From NCBI GenBank assembly GCA_934249265.1, contig CAKQKQ010000027.1, positions 1 to 22,062 of the forward strand: a stretch of 22,062 nucleotides of DNA. The letters are read 5' to 3'. The position numbers were made by a program, and so were the translations under genes. Below, piece after piece: positions 1 through 7,453 of this stretch. The notes beneath the pieces are model-generated. The model had not been told where the DNA came from and ran no database searches. It saw only the letters and a list, made by a program, of their open reading frames with translations. The stretch is from an uncultured Clostridia bacterium. Its GTDB lineage: Bacteria; Bacillota; Clostridia; Christensenellales; Borkfalkiaceae. Position 1 is the stretch's first letter. The number at the start of each line of letters is the position of its first letter.

Positions 1-1
1 A

Positions 2-703
2 TATATCGCCGTAAAAGACGAAATAAAAAAGCGGCTTTCTCCCGACGTTTTCGGCAAAAACACCGTGCAAAGTCTGTATTACGACACCCCCGACAACAGA
101 CTTATACGCGCGTCTATTGAAAAGCCGATTTTTAAAGAAAAACTGCGTTTAAGGTGTTACAACTTAAACGACGACGATAAAGACGTGTATCTTGAAATGA
201 AGCGCAAGTACGACGGCGTGGTGTATAAACGCCGAATTTCTTGCAAAGAAAACGAAGTAAGCGACATTATTTGTGGGAAAAACCAAACGTCGCAAATAGG
301 CAAAGAACTTGAATATTTCTTGCGTTTTTACGGCGAACTTTCCCCAAAAATACTTATTTTGTACGACCGCGAAGCGTTTTTCGATAAAAACAGCGACCTT
401 AGAGTGACGTTCGACGAAAACGCGCGCTACCGCACTGACGACTTAAATTTTTACACTTCGCTAAACGGCGAAAATTTACTTCCGCAAGACGTTGTGCTTA
501 TGGAACTGAAAACGGGTTCTGCACTGCCCTTGTGGCTGTGCGATTTACTCGATAAACACAAAATTTTTAAACAGTCGTTTTCCAAATACGGCGCGGCGTA
601 CGAGCGCGAATACCAAAAATCTATAATAAGGAGTAATTTATTATGTTTGAATCGATTTTCAAAGACGGAAATATGCCCGCAACAAGTTTCTTCATTGCTT
701 TAG
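2..703 (+). CDS. VTC-domain polyphosphate polymerase, 5'-truncated by the window edge
   Basis: The reading frame is open from base 2, so the true start lies upstream and the first GTG (65) is internal. Motifs seen match the VTC/CYTH-like tunnel fold that makes polyphosphate from nucleotide triphosphate: SLYYDTPDN, KEKLRLR, EMKRKYDGVVYKRR, a YDRxAF/VTFDEN segment, MELKTG and SKYGAAY. These supply the basic and acidic residues that line the tunnel in the family. Fold assignment is confident; the actual product in this organism is inferred. It is followed at once by a DUF4956 membrane gene, the usual neighbour in Bacillota. Oddly, the frame runs through the RBS and 61 nt into the next gene, adding about 27 residues after the SKYGAAYEREYQK end where I would expect the family to stop. 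Confidence 0.88.
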   Translation, partial: YIAVKDEIKKRLSPDVFGKNTVQSLYYDTPDNRLIRASIEKPIFKEKLRLRCYNLNDDDKDVYLEMKRKYDGVVYKRRISCKENEVSDIICGKNQTSQIGKELEYFLRFYGELSPKILILYDREAFFDKNSDLRVTFDENARYRTDDLNFYTSLNGENLLPQDVVLMELKTGSALPLWLCDLLDKHKIFKQSFSKYGAAYEREYQKSIIRSNLLCLNRFSKTEICPQQVSSLL

Positions 704-1317
704 GCGTTGCCTTGGTTTTCGGCGTAATTTATGCGTTTTTGGCGTGTTATAAATCGGACTCTTCGTCGAGTTTCTTTATAGCCGCCACGCTTTTGCCGAT
801 GACGGTTGCCGCGGTAATCGCGCTTGTAAACGGAAATTTGGGAATAGGCGTAGCCATTGCGGGTGCTTTCGGACTTGTGCGTTTCCGTTCCGCACCGGGG
901 TCGGCTAAAGAAATTTCCATAATTTTCATAGCGATGGCGGCGGGGCTTGCTTTCGGCACGGGTTATCTTGCATACGGCGCGATATTTTTGCTTTTATGCG
1001 GCGGTTTGCTTTTTGCTTTCGGAAAATTTACCGCTAAAACAAAATCGCTGAAAAATAAAGAAAAAATCATTAAAATAACTATTCCCGAATCGCTTGATTA
1101 TTCGTCCGTTTTCGACGATATTTTCTCCGAATACACCCTTAAAAACGAACTAATCAACGTAAAGTCAACCAACATGGGCAGTATGTTTAGGCTCACCTAC
1201 CGCGCGACTTTAAAATCGCTCGACAATGAAAAACAAATGCTCGACGCGCTCCGCACGAGAAACGGAAACCTCGAAATTCAATGCTCGCGCGCAGACCTTG
1301 TTGAAAAAGAACTTTAA
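643..1317 (+). CDS. DUF4956 domain membrane protein
   Basis: This 224-residue protein starts at an ATG nine bases after AAGGAG (628-633). Residues about 13-125 form several hydrophobic segments with the conserved GNLGIGVAIAGAFGLVRFRS loop and GSAKEISIIFIAM typical of DUF4956. The C-terminal ~90 residues are soluble and cytosolic-looking (KIIKITIPESLDYSSVF...). The family has no assigned reaction; it recurs beside VTC-domain polymerases and CotH or Cthe_2159-like proteins, so a role as membrane partner of the polymerase is inferred. The start overlaps the polymerase 3' end by 61 nt, implying one transcript and possible translational coupling. Confidence 0.88.
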   Translation: MFESIFKDGNMPATSFFIALGVALVFGVIYAFLACYKSDSSSSFFIAATLLPMTVAAVIALVNGNLGIGVAIAGAFGLVRFRSAPGSAKEISIIFIAMAAGLAFGTGYLAYGAIFLLLCGGLLFAFGKFTAKTKSLKNKEKIIKITIPESLDYSSVFDDIFSEYTLKNELINVKSTNMGSMFRLTYRATLKSLDNEKQMLDALRTRNGNLEIQCSRADLVEKEL

Positions 1318-1364
1318 TTAAACTTAATTTAAACAGCCGTTTAAAACGGCAAAAAAACAAATAT

Positions 1365-1426
1365 TTGCCTAAAATTTACTCAAAAATTTTTCAAAAAATA
1401 TGCGATAAAACTTGCCTAAAATTTAC
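1365..1426. repeat. 15-bp direct repeat upstream of the Cthe_2159-like gene
   Basis: TTGCCTAAAATTTAC occurs exactly at 1365-1379 and 1412-1426, 47 bp apart. It lies upstream of the candidate promoter, so it could be a pair of regulator sites; nothing else supports that. Confidence 0.55.
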
Positions 1427-1475
1427 CCCGAAAATTCGGTAAATAAATGGTATTACTACTCGTAGTTTGTCGAGT

Positions 1476-1503
1476 TTTACATTGCAAAAATTTGGCATAT
1501 ATT
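1476..1503 (+). promoter_or_regulatory. Candidate sigma-A promoter for the Cthe_2159-like lipoprotein
   Basis: TTTACA (1476-1481), a 16-nt spacer, then TATATT (1498-1503); each hexamer differs from consensus at one base. It would give a leader of about 125 nt before the ATG at 1635, and make this gene a separate unit from the polymerase/DUF4956 pair. Confidence 0.5.
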
Positions 1504-1634
1504 AAACAATTTTTAATTTGCATTTTAAAAAATTTGCAAATCGGCAATATATAAAACATATAAAACAAAGCAACTTATTAAACCAACAAATTAAAAATCA
1601 AACTATACATAAAAATTTTAAAAAGGAGTTTGTT

Positions 1635-3728
1635 ATGAAAAAATTATTATCATTTTTATTGATTTTCGTTTTATGTTTAGGCGTGTTTACCTCGTGTAAC
1701 TTCACTTCCGATAATCCGCAAGACAGTTTCCCGAACAACCCTTCTTCGGGCGGCGGAAATCCTCCGTCTTTTGACGACTCGCAATCGACTACCGACGGCA
1801 CTACGGGCGACAAAGCCGACAGCGACAAAACCGACGTTCCCGACGACCTCCCCGAAGGCAGCGACACACTTGAAATAACTTACGTCGAAGGCACGGATAA
1901 TTGCTGGACTCTCGACGAACAAACGCTCACTTTTGCTAACCTCACGGCAAACACCGTCTGCTCGATTACGGGCGAATTTGACGGACAAATCGTAATTGAC
2001 GCGGGTGACGATTATAAATTCGAACTCGAACTTTGCGGCGTAAAACTTTACAACGACGAGCAAAATCCCATCACCATACTTTCGGGCGATAAAGTTACGC
2101 TTACGGCTAAAAAAGGCACTGTAAATTACGTTTACGACACCCGCGAAGCGATTTCAAGCAACGACGAAACCTCTTATTCTTCGGCGATTTATTCTATGTG
2201 CGACCTCGATATCGGCGGCAAAGGCGAACTTGTCGTGATTTCTTCAAACAACAACGGTATTCACACCAAAGACGACTTAAAAGTGAAAAATCTCACCTTG
2301 TCCGTCACTTGTCAAGACAACGCGCTTAAAGGCAACGACAGCGTAACCGTTTCGGGCGGCATACTCACCCTTATCGCAAAAACGGGCGACGGCATAAAGA
2401 CAAGCAATACCGACGTCTCTTCAAAGGGCAACCAAAGAGGAACTGTCACAATTTCGGGCGGCACTTTAAATATTTACGCCGCTTGCGACGGAATAGACGC
2501 GGCATACAATGCGATGATAAACGACGAAAGCATTATCAATATTTACACCGACCGCTACTCTCCGTATTCGGAAAACGTCGAATCTGCAGAAAGCCAAAGA
2601 TATATTCGCTACACCTCGAAAACTTATAATTATTCGGTAAAATATTACAATTCCGACGAAGATTATAAATGGGTAAACGCGACGTATTCAAAATCTGTAA
2701 GCGGCGGCAGAACGACTTATTACTATTATTCTTTTGCAAAACTCGAAAACTACAATTCGATGCAGATTTTCGTTTACTCTTCTTCTCAAACTCAAGGACA
2801 AGACGAAAACTACGTAAAGAAAACCGATTATATCTCTTGGAACAACTCTTACGACACTTTCGCTTTCGAGTCTCGCGGCGGTAATCTTTCGTACAATTGG
2901 ACTAATTACACCTCTACAGCGGGCGGCTGGGGTCCCGGCGGTATGGGAGGTATGGGCGGCATGAACGACGGCAATACCGAAAAAGGCGATTACTCCACAA
3001 AGGGCATAAAAGCCGACAACGAAGTAAATATTTCGGGCGGCACTATCACGGTAAATTCTTATGACGACAGTATCCACGCAAACGGCGGAACTACGCTTGA
3101 AAACGGCGAAACCTCTACGGGCAACGTGCTTATTTCGGGCGGAACGCTTACTCTGTTTTCAAAAGACGATGCGGTCCACGCCGACGGAACGCTTACTGTA
3201 ACGGGCGGAACTATCACCGTCACGGGCAGTTATGAAGGATTAGAAGGCACTTACGTGGAAATTAAAGGCGGCGATATTTCAATTGTCTCTTCCGACGACG
3301 GAATAAACGCAACCACAACTTCGGGCGTGGGAATATTGTTTGAAAGCGGAAAAGTTTACGTCTATGCGGGCGGCGACGGAGTCGATTCAAACAGCCGCAC
3401 TTCTTATCAAGGAATAGTGTTTAACGGCGGCGAAATAACTATAGTAAGCACTTCGGGCGGCAACTCTTCTATCGATACCGAACAAGGCTACACATATAGC
3501 GGCGGCACGGTGCTTGCCCTTTGCCCCGCAAACGGTATGGGTCAAGAAGCGACCAACTGCCAAAACTTCTCTTCTATAGCGACTAAAACCACAATGAATT
3601 TAAGCAAAGGTCAAGTCCTTAACGTGAAAGTAAGCGGCGAAATAATTACTTCGGTAACGATGCCTTGTCAATTATCCGCGCTTGTAATTTACCTCGGCTC
3701 GTCAAGCGCAAGTTTTACAACCGCTTAA
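1635..3728 (+). CDS. Cthe_2159-like carbohydrate-binding beta-helix lipoprotein
   Basis: The protein has 697 residues. ATG 1635 is chosen because AAAGGAG lies seven bases upstream and a lipoprotein signal peptide begins there (MKKLLSFLL...LGVFTSC, lipid Cys21). After a Ser/Pro/Asp-rich linker, beta-strand turns repeat an xISGGTxxxxxxxDGI pattern about eight to nine times (ISGGTLNIYAACDGIDA, ISGGTLTLFSKDDAVHADG, KGGDISIVSSDDGINA), as in the Cthe_2159 family, a right-handed beta-helix reported to bind pectic polysaccharide. Around residues 428-445 sits a Gly/Met-rich loop (GWGPGGMGGMGGM), and before it a Tyr/Ser-rich insertion. It is probably anchored on the outer face of the membrane. Its position beside the VTC/DUF4956 pair is the recurrent arrangement of this locus. 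Ligand and purpose are unknown here. Confidence 0.85.
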   Translation: MKKLLSFLLIFVLCLGVFTSCNFTSDNPQDSFPNNPSSGGGNPPSFDDSQSTTDGTTGDKADSDKTDVPDDLPEGSDTLEITYVEGTDNCWTLDEQTLTFANLTANTVCSITGEFDGQIVIDAGDDYKFELELCGVKLYNDEQNPITILSGDKVTLTAKKGTVNYVYDTREAISSNDETSYSSAIYSMCDLDIGGKGELVVISSNNNGIHTKDDLKVKNLTLSVTCQDNALKGNDSVTVSGGILTLIAKTGDGIKTSNTDVSSKGNQRGTVTISGGTLNIYAACDGIDAAYNAMINDESIINIYTDRYSPYSENVESAESQRYIRYTSKTYNYSVKYYNSDEDYKWVNATYSKSVSGGRTTYYYYSFAKLENYNSMQIFVYSSSQTQGQDENYVKKTDYISWNNSYDTFAFESRGGNLSYNWTNYTSTAGGWGPGGMGGMGGMNDGNTEKGDYSTKGIKADNEVNISGGTITVNSYDDSIHANGGTTLENGETSTGNVLISGGTLTLFSKDDAVHADGTLTVTGGTITVTGSYEGLEGTYVEIKGGDISIVSSDDGINATTTSGVGILFESGKVYVYAGGDGVDSNSRTSYQGIVFNGGEITIVSTSGGNSSIDTEQGYTYSGGTVLALCPANGMGQEATNCQNFSSIATKTTMNLSKGQVLNVKVSGEIITSVTMPCQLSALVIYLGSSSASFTTA

Positions 3729-3774
3729 TAACGGCGTATATATCCTTTCTTTTTTATATTTTAATATAAAAATT

Positions 3775-3815
3775 GCCGTGTTTACGCAAAACGTATTGCG
3801 TAAACACGGCTTTTT
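3775..3815. terminator. Hairpin family A terminator, copy 1 (bidirectional)
   Basis: A perfect 15-bp stem, left arm 3775-3789 and right arm 3796-3810 around an AACGTA loop, is followed by TTTTT on the plus strand. On the minus strand a T-rich tract (AATTTTTATATT) follows. It can stop both the lipoprotein transcript and the convergent Sel1 transcript. The surrounding 66 bp (3759-3824) recur exactly at 6247-6312. Confidence 0.88.
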
Positions 3816-3841
3816 CTTGCTTTTATTAAGTTTTTAATTAT

Positions 3842-3884
3842 GTTTGTGCCTTCGCTGTTTTTGCATAAAAACACACAAACGAAG
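3842..3884. repeat. Nested inverted repeats downstream of the Sel1 gene
   Basis: TGTTTTT-GCAT-AAAAACA (3856-3873) forms a 7-bp hairpin. It is enclosed by two competing outer pairings, GTTTGTG/CACAAAC (3842-3848 with 3874-3880) and CTTCG/CGAAG (3850-3854 with 3880-3884). It lies just after the Sel1 stop on the minus strand and may be a 3'-end RNA structure. Confidence 0.4.
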
Positions 3885-3888
3885 TCTT

Positions 3889-6030
3889 TTATTTGTTTAA
3901 TACTTTCAAGCGTTTTGCGGCGTAATCGTTACCATTCTCGGCGGCTTTTTTGTACCACTTAATTGCCGCGTTTATGTTTTTATCTACCCCGTAACCATTC
4001 TCATAACAAAATCCGACCCAATTTTGCGCAGTTGTATTGCCTTGATTAGCGGATTTACAAAACAATTTATATGCTTTTAAATAATTTTTGGTTACTCCAC
4101 ACTCATAAAAATAACAATTTCCGAGATTGTATTGCGCATCTGAATTTCCTTGCTCGGCAGATTTACGATACCACTTAACCGCTTCTTTAGAATCTATGGC
4201 TACACCTTTTCCGATTTTATAACAATTTCCCAAATTGTTTTGTGCTTGAGCATGTCCTTGATCTGCCGCTTTTTGATACCACTTGACCGCTTCTTTAAAA
4301 TCTATGGCTACACCTTTTCCTCTTTCATAGCAATACCCGAGATTACATTGCGCGGGCGCATAACCTTTTTTTGCCGAAGAAAGAAAATTCTCATACGCCA
4401 AAGCATAATTGACTGTTACACCCTTTCTGCCATGTAAATAATTACATCCGATATTAAATTCTTCAACCGATTTTAAATATCCTTTCGGTACGCCTATTTC
4501 GTTTTTATAACAATAATCCAATTTTTCTTGCGCTTTTTGATTTCCTTGCGCCGCGGCTTTACGATACCACTTGACGGCTTCGTTAAAAGCACCTAAATCG
4601 TAATTATACACCCCAAGGTCATATTGGGCTTTTTCATATCCTTGTTCGGCGGCTTCTTTCCACCATTTTAACGCAGTTTTTAAATCTTGCTTTACGCCTT
4701 CTCCGTTTTTATAACAATTCCCAAGCATATATTGCGCTTCGGCGTACCCTTGTTCGGCGGAATCTTGATACCATTTTAATGCGGTTTTTAAGTCTTGTTT
4801 TACTCCTTCGCCGTATTGATAACAATTACCAAGCGCATATTGAGCAACGTAGTCGCCTTCTTTTGCCGCTTTTTGATACCATTTTAACGCCTTTTTTTGG
4901 TCTGCTTTTACCCCGCAACCGTTTTTATAACAATATGCAATTTTGCTTTTTGCTGCCGGATTTCCTTTTTTTGCCGAAACAATAAAATTATCCAATGCCT
5001 TTACGTAGTCTATAGGCTTTTCGTTGTTACCATATAAATAATCGCACCCTCTATTATAATTAAACAAAGATAAATTATATCCGCGTGGCATACCGTAATC
5101 ATATTCGTAACAACATGCCAATTTGTCTTCCGCATCGATATTTCCTTGCGCTGCCGCGCGACGAAACCATTTTAAAGCCTCTTTATATTCCTTTAAGTCA
5201 AAGTAACAAATACCAACGTTATATTTTGCTTCATTGTCCCCTTGCTCTGCAGCAAGAGTAAAATATTTAATGGCTTTATTTAAACTTTTAGGTATTTTAT
5301 TACCGTTATAAAACATTATTCCAAGGTTCATTTGCGCTGTAAAATCTCCTTGATCTACGGCTTTTTGATACCATTTTACTGCTTCGGTATAGTCTTGCTT
5401 TACTCCTTCACCATTCCCATAACAATAACCAAGATTACATTGCGCCCTTGCATCTCCTTGATCTGCGGCTTTTTGATACCATTTTACCGCTTCCGAATAA
5501 TCTTGCTTTACTCCTTCACCTTTATCATAACAAACAGCAAGACAACATTGCGCCCCTGCATATCCTTGATCTGCGGCTTTTTGATACCATTTTACCGCTT
5601 CGGTATAGTCTTGCTTTACTCCTTCACCAAACTCATAACAAACTCCAAGATTAACTTGCGCCCCTGCATATCCTTGATCTGCGGCTTCTTGCCACCACTT
5701 TATTGCTTCAACATAACTTTGATTTACTCCATTACCGTAATAATAACATACACCGATAGCATTTTGTGCGCGAGCATTGTTTTGTTCGTTAGCCTTTTTA
5801 TACCATTTAAGTGCTTCATTATAATCCTTTTGCACAACATATTCTTCGTGGTAACAAATACCCACCAAATATTGCGCGTCGGCGTTGTTTTGGTTGGCGT
5901 ATTTTAACAAAGTGTCAAACGCCGATTTATCCCCGTCTTTTAGCACTTTTTTAAGCGCGTCTATTTCTTCTTCAGTCGGCGCGCGTAAAATTTTATCGAT
6001 ATCTAACGTATTTTGCCCCTTATCCCTCAT
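3889..6030 (-). CDS. Sel1-like repeat protein (17 repeats)
   Basis: The 713-residue protein has no signal peptide or membrane segment. ATG at 6030 follows AAGGAG (6044-6049). After a 48-residue helical N-terminus, residues 49-700 divide exactly into Sel1 units of the form xAxAQxxLGxCYxxGxGVxxDxxEAVKWYxKAAxQG: thirteen of 36 residues, two of 32 (265-296, 465-496) and two long ones of 60 (297-356, 497-556), then a 13-residue tail. Sel1 units are paired alpha-helices that stack into a superhelix and act as protein-protein scaffolds; the partner is unknown. The short-long-normal block recurs with a 200-residue offset, evidence of internal duplication. It has its own promoter (6070-6098) and is bracketed by two identical terminator repeats. 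Confidence 0.93.
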   Translation of the reverse strand: MRDKGQNTLDIDKILRAPTEEEIDALKKVLKDGDKSAFDTLLKYANQNNADAQYLVGICYHEEYVVQKDYNEALKWYKKANEQNNARAQNAIGVCYYYGNGVNQSYVEAIKWWQEAADQGYAGAQVNLGVCYEFGEGVKQDYTEAVKWYQKAADQGYAGAQCCLAVCYDKGEGVKQDYSEAVKWYQKAADQGDARAQCNLGYCYGNGEGVKQDYTEAVKWYQKAVDQGDFTAQMNLGIMFYNGNKIPKSLNKAIKYFTLAAEQGDNEAKYNVGICYFDLKEYKEALKWFRRAAAQGNIDAEDKLACCYEYDYGMPRGYNLSLFNYNRGCDYLYGNNEKPIDYVKALDNFIVSAKKGNPAAKSKIAYCYKNGCGVKADQKKALKWYQKAAKEGDYVAQYALGNCYQYGEGVKQDLKTALKWYQDSAEQGYAEAQYMLGNCYKNGEGVKQDLKTALKWWKEAAEQGYEKAQYDLGVYNYDLGAFNEAVKWYRKAAAQGNQKAQEKLDYCYKNEIGVPKGYLKSVEEFNIGCNYLHGRKGVTVNYALAYENFLSSAKKGYAPAQCNLGYCYERGKGVAIDFKEAVKWYQKAADQGHAQAQNNLGNCYKIGKGVAIDSKEAVKWYRKSAEQGNSDAQYNLGNCYFYECGVTKNYLKAYKLFCKSANQGNTTAQNWVGFCYENGYGVDKNINAAIKWYKKAAENGNDYAAKRLKVLNK

Positions 6031-6069
6031 TTTTAATCTTTTTCTCCTTAAATTTGCTTTACTTTTGCT

Positions 6070-6098
6070 ATTATAACATATAATTTTACATTTTTCAA
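6070..6098 (-). promoter_or_regulatory. Sel1 gene promoter
   Basis: On the minus strand TTGAAA (6098-6093), 17 nt, TATAAT (6075-6070). The start codon is 40 nt beyond the -10 box. The flanking 8-bp inverted repeat could be a repressor site. Confidence 0.75.
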
Positions 6099-6262
6099 TA
6101 GCAATTAAATTTTATCGGTAACAAATTTAAAATCGTTAAACTCTTTTATGTTGTATTTACAAATTTTAACGCACGCTTTAAAACCTCGCACAATAATTCG
6201 ATACGGCTTTAATTTTTTACTTATATTTTTGCTTGCATTTTCCAATTTTTAATATAAAAATT

Positions 6263-6303
6263 GCCGTGTTTACGCAAAACGTATTGCGTAAACACGGCTT
6301 TTT
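6263..6303. terminator. Hairpin family A terminator, copy 2
   Basis: The same 15-bp stem as at 3775 (arms 6263-6277 and 6284-6298, AACGTA loop), with TTTTT after it on the plus strand and a T-rich tract on the minus strand. In context it ends the minus-strand nitroreductase gene. The 66 bp from 6247 to 6312 equal 3759-3824 base for base. Confidence 0.85.
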
Positions 6304-6391
6304 CTTGCTTTTTATTAAATTTTAAAATTTCTTAACTCTAAACTACAAATATATAGCCCTAAATTATAAATTTATTAGCGCAAAAATGCAA

Positions 6392-6913
6392 TTACACGCG
6401 GACTATATAATTGTCTTTTCGTTTTGCCGCGGGTTTAAGCGGCGTTGCCGCATACCCGAGCGCGATAGACCCCACTCCGCGTAAATTATCCGATAAGCCC
6501 CACTCGCGGAGCAATTTCTTGCCTTGTTCGCTATCGAAAATCTCGCGTTCTCTATGCACCCAAACCGTACCGAGCCCCAACGAATGAGCCGCAAGCATCA
6601 TGTTTTCAAGTACGCAAGTTCCGTCCTCGTTAAACGTGTTTACGCTGTCGTCCGCAAGCACAAGCACCACCACGGGCGCGCCGTAATACGGGTCGATATC
6701 TTTGCCCATCACTTGGGCGTTTAAACGAGAAATTTCTTTGCGATATTTTTCAGTTGTTATCGCTATAATCGTGGGCGATTGTTTGCCCATACCCGTGGGA
6801 GCGTAAGTGCCCGCCTCGAGTACGGCGTTTAAAAGTTCTTCCGGAATGGCGTCGGGTTTGTATGCCCTTACGCTTCTCCTCGTTTTAATATTCTCTAAAA
6901 CTTCGTTTGTCAT
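6392..6913 (-). CDS. Nitroreductase-family FMN oxidoreductase
   Basis: A 173-residue cytosolic protein with AGGAGGT eight bases before its ATG (6913). The N-terminal KTRRSVRAY (residues 10-18) is the FMN-phosphate-binding signature of the family, followed by AGTYAPTGMGKQSP, ENMMLAAHSLGLGTVW and GSIALGY. Members reduce nitro, quinone or flavin-type substrates with NAD(P)H as homodimers; the physiological substrate cannot be told from sequence. Length is normal for the short class. It is a single-gene unit with its own promoter (6987-7014) and the family A hairpin as terminator. Confidence 0.9.
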   Translation of the reverse strand: MTNEVLENIKTRRSVRAYKPDAIPEELLNAVLEAGTYAPTGMGKQSPTIIAITTEKYRKEISRLNAQVMGKDIDPYYGAPVVVLVLADDSVNTFNEDGTCVLENMMLAAHSLGLGTVWVHREREIFDSEQGKKLLREWGLSDNLRGVGSIALGYAATPLKPAAKRKDNYIVRV

Positions 6914-6986
6914 AATTTTTACCTCCTATAAAACGTTTAAATTTTACGCATTTCGGCGTTGTTTTAATTCATCTTTTCACTTAAAT

Positions 6987-7014
6987 ATTATACCACTCTT
7001 TCGCCAAAAATCAA
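6987..7014 (-). promoter_or_regulatory. Nitroreductase promoter
   Basis: On the minus strand TTGATT (7014-7009), 16 nt, TATAAT (6992-6987). It leaves a leader of about 70 nt before the RBS and ATG. Confidence 0.7.
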
Positions 7015-7234
7015 TTATTTTGTTAAACTTTACGCATTTAAAACGTTATAATTTTGCTTTTGCAAATTTCAGCCGCAAACCGAGCGATATACAAACCAAA
7101 CCCAGCGAAACGGGCAAAATTTTTGGCAACCGTCGGAGTCTTTCGGGCAATATTCAACCGTTTGTCTATCATCTGTCAATGGGTTGTCGAATGATAATTT
7201 TTACCGCAAAAACACTTTCGTTTTGTTTTGCTTA

Positions 7235-7263
7235 TTGACAAACGGCTTATTTTGAAATATAAT
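7235..7263 (+). promoter_or_regulatory. Perfect-consensus sigma-A promoter for the DUF3592-like gene
   Basis: TTGACA (7235-7240), exactly 17 nt, TATAAT (7258-7263): full match in both boxes and spacing. The predicted leader is about 180 nt and carries the 21-nt tandem array. Confidence 0.82.
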
Positions 7264-7356
7264 GTATTTATTAATCTTCAAAACAATTTAAAACCTATTT
7301 TACCGTTTATTTTCCGCAAGGCAAAACATAAAACAACCCGATAAAATGCCTTGCCG

Positions 7357-7440
7357 CGCTAAAAAATGCTTTACATTACGTAAAAAACGCATTGTGTTTC
7401 GCAAAAAACGCATTGCTTTGCGCCAAAATAAACGTTTTTA
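7357..7440 (+). repeat. Degenerate ~21-nt tandem array in the 5' leader
   Basis: Four units begin with CGC/CGT followed by an A-run: 7357-7378, 7379-7399, 7400-7420 and 7421-7440. Units 2 and 3 share AAAAAACGCATTG exactly. The array ends at the Shine-Dalgarno AAGGTGG (7440-7446), so it is transcribed in the leader. Confidence 0.6.
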
Positions 7441-7453
7441 AGGTGGAAATATT

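Larger units (their letters stand above)
1318..1634. other. Intergenic region between DUF4956 and the Cthe_2159-like gene
   Basis: This AT-rich gap of 317 bp holds an inverted repeat GCCGT-TTAAA-ACGGC (1336-1350) without a following U-run on the plus strand, a 15-bp direct repeat (1365-1379 and 1412-1426), and a candidate promoter at 1476-1503. I see no gene in it. The open frame that begins at 1518 runs into the lipoprotein, but it lacks an RBS and would bury the signal peptide. Confidence 0.6.
6031..6391. other. Intergenic region upstream of Sel1
   Basis: This stretch of 361 bp holds the Sel1 promoter, an 8-bp inverted repeat TTGCTATT/AATAGCAA (6065-6072 and 6097-6104) that overlaps both promoter boxes, and the family A hairpin at 6263-6298 that ends the nitroreductase transcript. 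No coding potential was recognised in the remaining AT-rich sequence. Confidence 0.6.
6914..7453. other. Divergent control region, nitroreductase / DUF3592-like gene
   Basis: This gap of 540 bp holds two divergent promoters (minus 6987-7014, plus 7235-7263) and a degenerate 21-nt tandem array at 7357-7440. The open frame that crosses the nitroreductase start on the plus strand (6807-7238) is not supported by an RBS or recognisable protein. Nothing else was recognised. Confidence 0.6.

Noticed and set aside
1336..1350. GCCGT-TTAAA-ACGGC as terminator of the DUF4956 gene
   Set aside because: The stem is short and is followed by A-rich, not T-rich, sequence on the plus strand.
5332..5907. Plus-strand 191-residue repetitive frame opposite the Sel1 gene
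   Set aside because: Its repeats mirror the 108-bp Sel1 periodicity; there is no start signal and the minus-strand gene is unambiguous.
3889..6312. Insertion sequence or composite transposon around the Sel1 gene
   Set aside because: There is no transposase, terminal inverted repeat or target-site duplication; only the direct hairpin repeats are present.
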